A stretch of DNA of 64,000 nucleotides from Ixodes scapularis (lineage: Eukaryota; Arthropoda; Arachnida; Ixodida; Ixodidae): assembly GCF_016920785.2 (NCBI RefSeq), contig NW_024609880.1, positions 49,624,296-49,688,295 on the forward strand, in the 5' to 3' direction. Of this stretch, positions 22,612 through 33,240 are shown in pieces (position 1 is the stretch's first letter; the number at the start of each line of letters is the position of its first letter). The translations under genes and the position numbers were made by a program. Below the pieces are notes generated by a model, which saw only the letters and a program-made list of their open reading frames with translations, made no database searches and was not told where the DNA came from.

Positions 22612-23012
22612 CGTCACCGCATTTTGACGAGAACGCGGGGTCCCTCGATTTCCGCCTGATGACGTCATAGAAGTGTCATGCTGTCGCCGGTCGCGAACCT
22701 GGCGGCGTCTCAGCAGCTGTGGTGGATATGGCAGACGCCTGTTCTGCTGCAGGTCGCTCCCCACTGTGACAGTCCACGAAAGCTAGAGCAGCCAAAAGTT
22801 GGGACGCCTGGGACGCCGTGACGACAGCGCCACTCGCGTTCGCTGGCGCTTTTCGCCAGCATTTCTACGGCCAACCGCCAGGATCGCGACAGTCAACAGC
22901 ATGACACTCCGGCTCCTGTGACGTCATTTGTTGCCACTTGGGGACCCCTTTTGATGTATGGGCAGCATAGGATGCTAAACACACCAGTCGGAGACGCGTT
23001 CCAGGCACCATA
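22612..23012 (-). mobile_element. Long-TIR MITE A, copy 3, inverted, left TIR lost
   Basis: Reverse complement of copies 1 and 2: TGACGTCATAGAAGTGTCAT, GGGACGCCTGGGACGCCGTG, TTTCGCCAGCATTTCTACGG, ending in TAAACACACCAGT and CCAGGCACCATA. The other TIR is not visible near 22.6 kb. Confidence 0.82.
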
Positions 23013-23081
23013 GTATTAGGGAACCGCAGCCGATACGGTACGATAGGCCCTCCGGCACTCACTACGCATATGGGAGAATTC

Positions 23082-23115
23082 TGTATATATATGCATATAT
23101 ATATATATATATATG
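23082..23115. repeat. (TA)n microsatellite
   Basis: TA repeats with one GC interruption. Confidence 0.9.
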
Positions 23116-23367
23116 TAGTCACACAGACGTTGCGTTTTTCGTTTTCTTATAAAAACAAGCGGTTTATTTCGACGATACCCGTCCGTCACCGAGACGGGTA
23201 CCTACCTTCCGAATCTCGTTCATCTCGAGTCTACTTCCTCTTTTTCTTCGTTGTCCACACACAGCCTATCTAGGTGACGTCACACGCCGATGATACCACA
23301 TCGCGTGGACCAGTTGCGGCATGCGTTCGCAGTTCTCGCGCACACGTGCCAACGGCTCCTGTCGTTG

Positions 23368-23371
<4 letters not shown>

Positions 23372-23406
<35 letters not shown>
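23372..23406. repeat. (AT)n microsatellite
   Basis: About seventeen uninterrupted AT units. Confidence 0.95.
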
Positions 23407-23408
<2 letters not shown>

Positions 23409-24943
23409 CGCAGATTCGGCGGTGTGTTGAGCGGGACATTTGACGCGGCGTCAATTTCGGGATGTTTTGTAAGGATTCTAGAGTCACTTATATAGGAGCG
23501 AAACGGCCTTGAGGGGGTACATGCGCGTTCTATCGGGGAGGAGCAGAATAGAAACGTTACCGCTGGATTCTAAAATTGGTGTGTCTAGACTGTGACGACC
23601 GCGGTGATGTAATGCGTTGCGCAAGGACGAGAGTAGAACGAGGACCTCTTTTTCTTTTAACGCGCAATGCGCAGGTTCCAGTGAGATGAGTGTAACGTTA
23701 AGAAAACGCGTCTTAAAGAAGAAAAAGAAAGTAAGACAGTCGCTAAGTTTCGCGGCCGCAAATGGCCTGCCGAATTTAGCGGATTCCCGATCCTTAAAAA
23801 TGCTAATAATAAACACCCGGCGCAGCTGGAAGAACATACTTTTCCTTTTGTCTTCTTTAGTTATTGGTACAAAAAGGTTTCAGCCCACCTAAACGAACTC
23901 AATATATTTATTAGGTATGTTTATGCGTGTTGCTCTCTACTTTTTCTTTCTTTTTTTAACCTCCACTTCTGATTTCTGCCTCTACCTCCTTCGCTATTCC
24001 CCAAACTAACTTATCCCCTTCGGAAAGGAGTGACCAACAGGTCTTGAACTTCTGTTCTTCTCTACTTTTCATCATTTTCTGGGTAACGACGGATTGCCCG
24101 ACAACCCCATAACCCTAGACGAATAAAATAAAAAAGCTCTAAATGTAGACACAGCAATCTTTCCTTGTTAGCAATCTTGCTTACGCTCGCGCGTCGCGAT
24201 GTTGCGTAAAAAGAGGGTGTTCCTAATTAATTGGCAGGGCTTAAGACTGCTCGCATCGACAAAACAAGTTGCTGTACAGTTACGCCAGACTGGAGTAGCG
24301 GTTGTTTGTTTGCTCGATGGAACCGAGGCCCCGAAAACAGAAGTATCGTCCCAGCGCGCAGTCCTAATGACGAAATGCAAGACTGCGACCTGAACGTTTC
24401 GCGCTACGCTACATTTTCCGCCGCCCCTGTAAGGGTAACGGGTTCCTTCGCAAACCAGAGGAACGTGCCACCGTAAACGTGCTCCAAAAATGACAAGGTA
24501 CGTGGAACGCTGTTTTGCTCACACGTTGCTGGCACGCCCACTATGCACGGAATGAATCATGTTGGCCACAACACTCCCCGGTTCGTTGATGTAAAAGTGG
24601 GCAGCCTTAAGCCAGAGTCGGAGTTTCGTACATCGTACGCAAAACACGGTCTGCAGATGTGGTGGCAAAATGATCTCTGGACACAAAGCACGTTTGCTTC
24701 ATGCATGTGTACGCTTTGAACATCTCTGCACACATGATGTTGTATGACCAATCTGACATAAAATGAGTCGTTTTTTTTTAACTTCTTTGTGTGTTTTTTG
24801 CGCCTACCGGTTGAACTACGTAGTGAAGTTTTGACTCCCCGATCTAGACCCAGGCCGAGGAAGGCATTTTGGCTGTTTCAGTGATCATTTGAGCATTAAG
24901 GAGCCGAAAATAGATCAGTGTATGGCGTAGTTGAGTGGCGCCG
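23407..24943. other. Intergenic, nothing recognised
   Basis: Mixed composition with short frames on both strands up to 117 codons. None resembles a known family. Confidence 0.5.
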
Positions 24944-24947
24944 TTAA

Positions 24948-25390
24948 AGGGATGCTGGATTCAAATTTGGATTTTGCAAAATGAGGCCGCAGAAGCGTCG
25001 AACGAGACGCTACGAACTCCAAAACATCACTCATACATCGATATTTCAAACGGATAGCCGTACTTTCGGAAAAGAAAGGCGCGATTAAGCGAGGTTTTTG
25101 ACGTCATTGTCTCCCGGGAGAATTCGAGAATGAGGGTGGCGGCCTCGCTTTTCTCCTCCTCGCTTCGGTTCACCAGCTCGATGGGATGTAGCGAGGAGGA
25201 GAGGGAATGAGAATCGTGACGTGAGTTGTCTCGTCAGCCTCGTCGGCCGTGTTCAATCGCGCACTTCTTTTCCAAAAATACGGCGATCCGTTAGAGATAT
25301 CGCAGCACGAGTGATGCTTTTGGTTTTTGCAGAGATCGCCTATCCGTCCAGCCATGTTTTGTGAGCTCGAAAGTTCGGTTTAGTATCCCT
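24948..25390. mobile_element. Foldback MITE with TTAA target duplication
   Basis: TTAA (24944-24947) is followed by AGGGATGCTGGATTC. The far end reads AGTATCCCT followed by TTAA (25391-25394). Interior blocks pair across the element (GGCGATCCG/CGGATAGCCG region, GAATGAG repeated). TTAA duplications are the piggyBac hallmark, also seen with Kolobok. The TIR differs from the candidate end of the piggyBac element at 43.1 kb, so another transposase is the likely mobiliser. Confidence 0.7.
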
Positions 25391-26180
25391 TTAAGTTTGG
25401 GAAGCTCTGTATGTCCTAAAATAAAATCTCACACACAAAAGAAGTATTTCAGCACGACCTTTACGTTGCAAGAAAGCTGTCTAGTTAAAAAAATTCTGAA
25501 ACATGTCTCTTTTTTTTTTTTTTTGCACGTTGACCGGAAATGGACGTATTTTTCGGGAGCGCACTGAGAACAACTCCCCCCCCCCCCCCCCCCCCCCTTC
25601 TCTTTTCAAAAAAAAAAAAATTGTTTTCGTTGAACATGAATATCACAAAATGTACTCCACGTGAATTTAAAAAGGGAAAGTATTTCAGTTTATATTTCCG
25701 CTATTCGACTCGTTTCGAGTGAAAAGTGATTCCGAGGCGCATTGGTTGTTTCGCTACATCGTTCCAAAATAGAAGAATCACGAAATAGAAACACTTTGCG
25801 AGACTTAATTAGTGTCCAGGGAGCAAACTATTGCATTATTAACATTTTTTGTAACCGTTTATTTTGTGGCGTACGCGTCTTATCCTGACACTTAACAAAA
25901 AGTTCAGTGTTTCTTAAAAAAGAAATGTTTGAGAAAAGTAAAAATGAACGAGGCACAGAGCGCCATCGTGTCTTCCACTAATATACTTAGCTAAGTCAGC
26001 GAAGCGCCCGTGCCGCTCTGTAGCTTCCAAGATGTTTTCTCCTTTTTCTTTTCTCTCTCTCTCTTTCTCACTCTCTTTCGTTATTTATATCAGTTTGGCT
26101 ACCTTCCTGTTGTGTTCGATAACCTTCGGTTCCCCTTTGTAAGTCTCTTTCCGAAGTTGTGAACTGAAGCATAGATTATG
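25391..26180. other. Intergenic, nothing recognised
   Basis: AT-rich, with a C22 tract and an A13 run at about 25576-25620 and a CT-rich stretch near 26040-26080. Confidence 0.5.
25576..25597. repeat. C22 homopolymer
   Basis: Twenty-two consecutive C, followed ten bases later by A13. Confidence 0.9.
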
Positions 26181-26345
26181 TGCAGCCGCCATTAGTTGGT
26201 CTCATCGCTTCCGGCCTGAAGCCCATGATTGGTTCCGAGTTCGCGCCGAGCACTGACGCAAGCACGCGAACACAGTCCGAATGCTGACGAAGTGCTCGTG
26301 TCCAATGCGCGCTCACGGTGCATGACCAACTAATGGCGACAGCAC
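26181..26345. mobile_element. Foldback MITE F, copy 1
   Basis: GCCGCCATTAGTTGGTC is mirrored by GACCAACTAATGGCGACAG. The core carries CGAGCACTGACGCAAGCACG and AGTGCTCGTGTCCAATGCG, which resemble the cores at 35.2 kb and 38.3 kb. Confidence 0.75.
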
Positions 26346-26764
26346 GGATAATCAATGCATCATTTCGAAATTCCGAAAAGGGTCTATCGACACCTTCAAT
26401 TTATTTAGCGAACAATCGAAGCAGTGACCCTCTCTGCCAGGATGAGAACGGCAGAGATGTCTTTCAGTTGTTTCGCCCCAAGCAGGAGCTTCGTGTATTT
26501 TCGATAACGCTTCTGCGGTTTGTGGGCTTCGAGCGTGCGCACGCTACCAAAGCACGAAGGAAGGCACCGGGTCCGATGTTGGAGGCTGGCCGGCGAAAGA
26601 TACACCCTGTCGTTCGCATGTTGTGTGTGATCATATAGTTTTTTTGTTTTTTTTTATTTGTTAAGGCTCGCTCCTGCACGATTCACAGTTGCGCCTTGGG
26701 TATGACAGAAGCCTGGTACGAAACATTTGCAGGAAAAGTGCACTGTGTACGCGTTTCAAGAAAC

Positions 26765-26968
26765 TATACTCCGTTTTACTTTAGGTTCGAGCGCAGCGGA
26801 CGCTACGAGACGATAGGGCCAACCGAGCAGCGACAAAAATGCACTTTTTGCAGCTGTTTGGGTCCTCCGGTGATGCACTCCGTGACGTTGCACTTTTGCC
26901 TCTATTTGATTGGCTCTGTCGTTTCGTAGCGTATGCTGCGCTCGGACTTAAGGTGAAACGGAGTATAA
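26765..26968 (+). mobile_element. Foldback MITE H, copy 1, ~60-bp arms
   Basis: TATACTCCGTTT at the left matches the inverse of AAACGGAGTATA at the right. The arms continue through CGAGCGCAGCG and CGCTACGA for about 60 bp with roughly ten mismatches. Related to 32740-33113 and 57855-58085 by the CGCAGC.GACG.TACGAG block. Confidence 0.82.
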
Positions 26969-28989
26969 TAGCAAACGTTTTTTTGCGTCTCAGATACGTT
27001 CAACATCGTATGATGCAACTTTGGTGATGGTGTAGGCCTTAATTCACAATAAAACGATCCGAAGTTGTGTATCGAGCGGAAAATAGGTCGTAGCTCTAGC
27101 AAAATAGGTTTTGCGGCGTTTCTCATGGAGCACACGGACCTCTAGAAAAGTAACCACAACTCTTCACAAACCGGAGATTGAATACTCTCTCCCGGAAAGG
27201 TTGGTAAAACTAATTTAGTTTCCTAATATTGGCGAACCGCCCTAAAGCTTGCAGGGATTCATTGTGCCCCCTCGCTAATGAATCTCGCATGCTACTCTGA
27301 ACCCGAGGACGATCGCGGTCCGAGGCCAATTTGAAAGGTCGGGCATGCATGTGGGGTTGCGAGCAAAGAGACCACACTCACGCGTACGCACACGCACACA
27401 CAGAAGGAGAAGAAAACAGTCAGAGGCAAACAGACAGATAAAGAGCAAAATAGAGAAAGAGAGCGAGAGAGAAAATATGCCCCCTTCATTTCCGACGACA
27501 GCTTTGTCTACTTCCTCCTTTTCAGCTCCCATCCTATTAGGTTTTGGGTCCACACGTCGACACGCTTCAATCGCCGAGATTAAAAGCTGGTCTTTCAACG
27601 ACGTCACCAAAGTAGTCACATTTTCTGTAGAGGTATAGAGTATATATGAAAAATGGAAGCTTTGAAAACTCTGTGGAGTTTCCTACATTGGTCAACATTT
27701 CGACGTGAAGAAAAAAATATAAAGATATATTTTTTTAACTTGCCAAATTATATTCCTTTAAAAAAAAAAATGACGAGGAGCGGCTGTTGCCCTGAGTTAG
27801 GACAGACAATGAGCCGTGGCTCTCGAGGGAGAAGTTTCGTACTTGTGCTCTGCCAGGAAGGACGAGTGTAATGAAAGAAGTGACTAATAAAATAAAATAG
27901 CTCTAAAAAAAAAAAGAACACGAAAAAAAAAAAAAGAGAAGAAATATATTTTTTTGCCGGTACACGGTCGTGCGCAGGAAAAGCAGACGGAGAGTACTGA
28001 TAGTTGGGGCTTCCCAGTGGAGACGCACACGCCGAATTCTTTTGTTGTCCGCGTGAAATAATATATTTGTTCTAATGTTCGGTCTGTCGGTTCCCTTCTT
28101 GTAGCTTTTTTTCTCCTTTCCGTGTTCTCGCTTTAAGGGCCACTGAATGCCCATTGATTTTCTTTAGTGTAGAATTTCTCAAAAATTATTGTCATAGCTG
28201 TGACTCTAAAAGATATATAAAAGCATGAGCTATTTCCGAGGGCTGATTGAGAAGTAGTAAGAGTGCCTGTATTTCCTTATTTTTTGAAGAAGAGTGCCTG
28301 TACTTTTTTTTGTATTTTTTAAGAAGGTTATTAAACGCCGGCTCGTAGCGCGGTGTTTGATAAAATTCACATGTGTGAACCTGCAGTTGGACCGTGGTCG
28401 TTTTTACCATTTTGTCACAGCGAATGGAAGCACCTCACACATGTCATGGCGGATAAATAATTCTGTGCCTTTGAAAATATGGCCGAGGTGCGTGATTGAA
28501 TTTTCGTCAAGCTTTAAAAAAGTGGCAACTGCACTGAAACACTCTCAATATAGCCCAGAATTATTGCCATGCTATATCTGAGCATTAGCAAAGCTGAAAA
28601 AAAAAAAGAAAACTGCGTAGAAGGAAAATTTTTTTGCAGGATGACGTGAAAAAAAGAATAAAGAGGTCGCGGCCGCAGTGCTAAAAATGATGTCGCAAAG
28701 AGGGTTCTGACGTTTTTCCAATATTCTTAAATTTATTCTAAAAATGCATCGATTGTGAAGAATGCTAATTTGGAGGGAAAGGGGGGGGGGTGTTTAGAAA
28801 CCCCGGAGTCATCCGATTTGAAATAAAATATCACTCTCATAACTTTTTTATCAGCCACAGTACGCGCAACAATTCCTATGTTGTTGCATAGTTTCCTCTA
28901 TACTCACAAAGCCTGACAGTTCGACGACGGAGCCATAGAGTGCCCGGTTGCCGATTTGGAGCGCGAGGATTTGGTAGCACAGAGCATCA
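26969..28989. other. Intergenic, nothing recognised
   Basis: Many A and T runs and a G10 at 28782-28791. A 114-codon minus frame at 27275-27619 and its neighbours overlap on both strands and are not recognisable. Confidence 0.5.
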
Positions 28990-29036
28990 AAGAGCCATTT
29001 CTCGGGGAACCTGGACGTCAGCGCACAGCTTTTGCA

Positions 29037-29097
29037 GCGGCGAGGACCCGAAACACACTTGTTCGCCCGGGAGAAGTGTGTTTCGGCGTCTCGCCGC
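29037..29097. repeat. Hairpin, 24-bp arms
   Basis: GCGGCGAG...CGAAACACACTT (29037-29060) pairs with AAGTGTGTTTCGG...CTCGCCGC (29074-29097) with three mismatches, around a 13-nt loop. Outer AGAGCC/GGCTCT sequences suggest a larger foldback (about 28990-29125). Confidence 0.75.
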
Positions 29098-29329
29098 ATC
29101 GGGGCGCCAGTCACGTGGCTCTCCTCTCATCCATTGTCTGCCGCTCCACCTTTTTGCATTTCGGCGGCCGCTTCTCGTGGCGATCTGCCAGGCTTTGTCA
29201 GTATATAGGAGGCTATGGTTGTTGGTATGCGCCGAGAAACTGAGGGAGAGGATGATACGAGAGCACGCGGAGACGACAGAACGCCAAGCTCTGTTTGGAA
29301 TCATTAGCGGGTAGACATCCGGTCACGAT

Positions 29330-29373
29330 GGCGCCCATGCACAGCCGCTTTGCGGCAGCTGTGCATGGGCGCC
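29330..29373. repeat. Perfect hairpin, 16-bp arms, at the edge of a dispersed repeat
   Basis: GGCGCCCATGCACAGC (29330-29345) is exactly inverted at 29358-29373, and CGC/GCG extend the stem into the loop. The right arm is the start of the repeat shared with 48.05-48.26 kb, so this may be the mirrored end of that element. To its left, 29279-29320 is a reversed fragment of repeat C. Confidence 0.8.
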
Positions 29374-29490
29374 GCCATTACTGATCTTCAGCTTTTGTTT
29401 CCTCTTACTCCGTTTACTTTACTCAATCATTACCATAAAAAGTCAGGTTATTGCCACTTTAGATTTTATAGGCCCCTTTCGAAAGTCACG
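29358..29490 (+). repeat. Dispersed repeat I, copy 1
   Basis: Matches the reverse complement of 48045-48260: GCTGTGCATGGGCGCCGCCA, then a CTTC.GCTTTTG.TTCC block, ending near CACTTTAGATTTTATAGG. Coding appearance (QLCMGAAI in both copies) probably reflects shared DNA, not selection. Confidence 0.7.
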
Positions 29491-29928
29491 TGCCCATCAT
29501 TAGAAGGTCGGAACCACTGCACAATGACAAATGACGGAACAACTAATATCGTGGAACGTGCAATTCGTTCCACAAAAGAGAGCAAACGTCGGAGCGCGGT
29601 GGATGTTAGGAGCCGACGAGCCAATCAAACTGCGTCGAAAGTGCAACGTCACTGCGCTCATCGCCTTCTTTTGTGGGTGCGTTTTGCCGTCCAACCAAAC
29701 GCATAAAGCGTGCCGTGACGTTGCGATCTCAGTCCGCCATCGTGCAGGGATTCCGTAGCTGCCGACATAGAGCGGCAGTCTTTCGAAAGGAAGGCTCGTG
29801 AACGTCCGTTTCGGTGGCTCGGTATCTCGTGGGACAAAAGAAGGTCAGCAGTGGCGGTGCGGTCGTTTGAACATCTTTCCCGACAGTTACTCTTGCTTCC
29901 ATGGGACAGGGTCGCTAAAAGATATATA
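29491..29928. other. Intergenic, nothing recognised
   Basis: Overlapping short frames on both strands. One local inversion, CGTGGAACGTGCAATTCGTTCCACAAA near 29551-29578, forms a small stem. Confidence 0.45.
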
Positions 29929-30374
29929 GAGGGTGTCACAAAAGAAAATTTACACCATCGTTTTTACCGCAAAAATAAACTAGGCGTCGCCGAACGCTAA
30001 TTTTCCGCCCAAAGGTGGCGCTAGAGGTCATATGCCAGATGCCAAAGTTTCATCCCCATCCGATTACTTAATAAAAAGTTATAGGTGATTTTCTGAAAAT
30101 TTCAATGGGAAAATGGCGGCCCACGGAGTTTTCAAACACATGGGGCTTTATGGCACCAGAAACCGAAGACGGGCGAAAATGGGCTCCATTTTCCCATTGA
30201 AATTTTTAGAAAACTTCACTTATAACGTTTGATTAAGTTATCGAATCGGGCTGAAACTTTGGCAACTGGTTGTGGCCTCTAGCTCTACCTTTGGGCGGAG
30301 AATGAGCGTTCGGCAGTGCCTAGTTTATTTTTGCGGGGAAAGAGACCGTGTAAATTTTCTTTTGTGACACCCTG
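29929..30374. mobile_element. Tc1/mariner-type MITE, 446 bp, 27-bp TIRs, TA duplication
   Basis: TIRs at 29929-29955 and 30348-30374 match at 26 of 27 positions (GGGTGTCACAAAAGAAAA, then TTTACAC). TA flanks both ends. The interior is a long imperfect palindrome: CGCCGAACGCTAATTTTCCG pairs with the inverse of CGGAGAATGAGCGTTCGGC, and the halves meet around the AAAATGGC...CCATTTTCCC core. No transposase, so it relied on one in trans. An older copy lies at 2468-2830. Confidence 0.92.
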
Positions 30375-30951
30375 TATATCGCAGACGTTGATGGGTAAAG
30401 TGACCACGAAACGATTTTTCGACTGCTTCCCCGCTTAGCTTTCTTCCTAAACTCAAAAGCGAAATGAGAAATCACGTGGCCGTGACGTGCTTGGGCACCG
30501 GAGGCGATGACTCCAAGCCTCCACCGCTTTTCGTTTTTTTTTTTTTGTTTTGTTTTGTTTTAAAGCACACCGTGAAACTTGTCATTCGCAAGTGACGATG
30601 ATGAGAGCCTAACAATAGTTAGGCCCTCATCCCGCGAACGCGAATCCCAATATTTGTCCACGGTTTGATTATCGACGAGCGTATTCGTACGAGTCACAAA
30701 GTGTTATTTTGTCCAATATGTGAGCTGGGTTTCGACTGACGGGCTTTGAGCACCGTGGCTGCATCGCCGCGAAAAGGCGGAGAGCTTTCGAAGAAAAGAA
30801 GGTAAGAAATAGTCCGCTATTTTTTTTTTTTTTTTAATTTTCAGCCGTACGGAAAAACAAACTTTCTAATCCTCGTGTACTAGTTTTTTTTTTCTTTAAT
30901 TTTATTTTGCCGACTAAACTACATGTGACTATTAAAATCTCAATTGAAAAT
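30375..30951. other. Intergenic, nothing recognised
   Basis: T-rich, with T14-T16 runs near 30534 and 30820 and a short inverse pair (GCCTAACAATAGTTAGGC) near 30607. Confidence 0.5.
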
Positions 30952-30995
30952 CATAGAACGAAGTTTGGCCAGGAATGGCCAAACTTCGTTCTATG
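30952..30995. repeat. Perfect hairpin, 20-bp arms, GGAA loop
   Basis: CATAGAACGAAGTTTGGCCA is followed by GGAA and its exact reverse complement. GGAA is a GNRA tetraloop sequence. A larger hairpin starts 25 bp downstream, the same arrangement as at 8775-8899. Confidence 0.9.
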
Positions 30996-31020
30996 GTGAA
31001 ATCTGGAACTTCTGTAGTTT

Positions 31021-31116
31021 TGAATATGAGGAAGGGACAAAGGGACGGACAACAACGACAAACGACAACTTCCATTCGTCGTTGTTGTCCGTCCCTTTGT
31101 CCCTTGCTCATATTCA
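31021..31116. repeat. Hairpin, 39-bp arms with one mismatch, 18-nt loop
   Basis: Left arm 31021-31059 begins TGAATATGAG and contains AAGGGACAAAGGGACGGAC. The right arm 31078-31116 is its inverse apart from one G-G opposition (31031 with 31106). The arm carries a short internal repeat (GGGACAAAGGGAC). Confidence 0.9.
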
Positions 31117-32739
31117 GTATCCTTAACAACATGCTCGTTCTTTACGTATCTATAGTTTTCTTTCCGACTCTGAAGCGCCACTTGTTACAATCACGGAGGT
31201 AGGAAGTTTCTGGAGGCGACCTGGCACCGCCAGAAGTGAAGCCAGGACTGTGGAGGGACACGCACCCAAGGATAACCAAAACCACAGCTGTTTTGGTCAC
31301 CCTCAGGTACCCGCCTTTCTACCCCCATGGTTACAACGTAGGGAGGAGGCGCGGCGAATGATGACGCTGAACATATGGTTAGAGCTGATAAAAAAAAAAA
31401 AAATCAGTCGGCGCTATGACACCGAGGTATAGCGTTTCACAATGTTCAGTGCCGCAACTATCACTCTGTTTTTGTTAGGTTTTAAACACGTGTTCAGCCT
31501 TGTCATTTTGCCTAGGTCTCTCCGTAGATTGTGGGAGATTGGCTATCGCAAGTTCGTTGAGGGAAGGTATAGGCGCTCCAGACGTGTTAGAAATTTGAAT
31601 GTATCTTAAGATATGCAGCGACGTCAGCGACTCGCTACTGTGTTCACTCACAGCGGAATTTAACGACCAGTTTGCATATTTGAACGCTTAAATTGGAACC
31701 AGTATCATTTCTTAGACTATAGTCCTGACGTCCGAGGTGCCCAAGACTCGACTGATTTTAATGACTGTGTCCGGAAAATAGAGCACAGGGCGCTCTCTAA
31801 GTAGTGTATGTTTTCAATTCCGTGCGGATTTAGAAACTTAAAGCTCGATTTCCGCTATTCTTAGTTTTCTTCTAAGATGAATAAAGGCCTATGAAATCTA
31901 GCGGATCTTGCTGAAAAGAAACAAAAAAACTTTCTCGTCCTTCGTCGGAAGAGAGCTGATTTCTGGAAAGCTTCAAGCGTAAAAAAATAAGTAAAACTAA
32001 ATTACGTCCTGTTAAAAAAAAAAAAAAGTTTGAACAGTATTAGCATTTTGATACTTTCTTTCTGTTGTTTCGTTTCGATTTTGTATTTTTGCATGCTGGG
32101 TATTGGCAGCTCGCTGGAATTTATTTTCGGATACTGCAACGACGCCGGTATTTTTTTATTTCTCGACGCAAGGCAGACGACGTCGCGAAATGACGTTTGT
32201 CTGCTCTTCGGCGGGACCTTCGGTATGCCGACTTATTTTTAAACTGTCGCAATTTTTTGTCTTCTCTCGCGTCCCGCCTCGCTACTGTTTTCTTTCTGTT
32301 TCATCCTTTTTTCGAAAGCGAGAGGACGTTCTCGACATAAGGAACGGCCAATTCCCCCCTCCGGGGTAATTTAAAAGCGCGAGCTAAAATTTGGAAGCAC
32401 CAGAAAAAAAGGAGAAAAAAAAACTATAAGAATGGCGACATTCTCGAGCCGTCGCCTGCAACAAAGCACGTAACAGAAATACGAGCGGAGTCGGTGCCCA
32501 TGACGGGAAACACGCGCGTGCCGTACATTTTGCGAAACCGCAGATTTATGCGCATGACGTAAGCACTCCGTCAGCTTTAAGAGTTTTCTCTGCGTTCTCG
32601 GGAACTCTTCACTTATCGTAAACGCGATATGCGAATTGGGCAAGAGAAAGTGCAAACAAACTTATACGGTCCAAGACAAAGTAAGTGCGTTCAACCCTGC
32701 GAAAAATTCGCTTAATTTTCCGTTGACGCGTACGCGTTA
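31117..32739. other. Intergenic, nothing recognised
   Basis: AT-rich with A13-A14 runs near 31390 and 32014. No frame over 95 codons and no recognised repeat. Confidence 0.5.
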
Positions 32740-33113
32740 TACGAGTTCTTTTCAGCTGAAGTTCGGACGGAGCCGGCGCTACCGAGTTAATGGGACCATT
32801 CAAGCAGCGCCAAAATCGCAAATCACAAGGTCTTTCCTGTTTATGATTTGTTCAGCGACGATAGAACACGCACAGAAACATGAAAAACACTATACGATGT
32901 TCCACTTTTAAACATGCCCGATTGGTAACATCAGCTCGTACCGACATCTTGTAAACCTTGAGATGGGGAATGTGTTCGTCCGTTTTTTTATCGTTCCCCA
33001 TCTCAGGGTTTACAAGATGTCGATTGATTACCAGCTCGCCTGCACTCTCTCACTGCTTACAGCTCGTACCGTCGGCTGCGTGTAGACTTGAGATGAAACG
33101 AAGTGTATAGTTT
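32740..33113 (-). mobile_element. Foldback MITE H, copy 2
   Basis: The right end (inverse) reads ACTTCGTTTCATCTCAAGTC, then CGCAGCCGACGGTACGAGC. The left end has AGCTGAAGTTCGGACGGAGC and GGCGCTACCGAG. The segment GACGATAGAACACGCACAGA also occurs, inverted, in the 57.9-kb copy. The 29-bp-arm hairpin at 32942-33022 sits inside it. Confidence 0.72.
32942..33022. repeat. Hairpin, 29-bp arms, 23-nt loop
   Basis: CGACATCTTGTAAACC.TGAGATGGGGAA pairs with its inverse, with one G-T wobble. The loop contains a T7 run. This block is absent from the other two MITE H copies, so it is probably a separate insertion. Confidence 0.9.
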
Positions 33114-33240
33114 CTACAGCTGAAGCCTTCGCCCGGCGAGCTCAGTTCTACGTTTACTTTTCATCAACTTCACCTAAGTCTGTGCGCTTAAAAAAGCTTG
33201 CTCACACAGCACCGTCCTCTTGACCCCAGTCATGTATAAG

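Noticed and set aside
24948..25390. MITE mobilised by the piggyBac element at 43-45 kb
   Set aside because: Both use TTAA, but the ends (AGGGATGCTG versus CCCTTTACTG) do not match.
29531..29939. Overlapping 75-118-codon frames as a small gene
   Set aside because: Open on both strands with no domain, next to repeats; likely chance.
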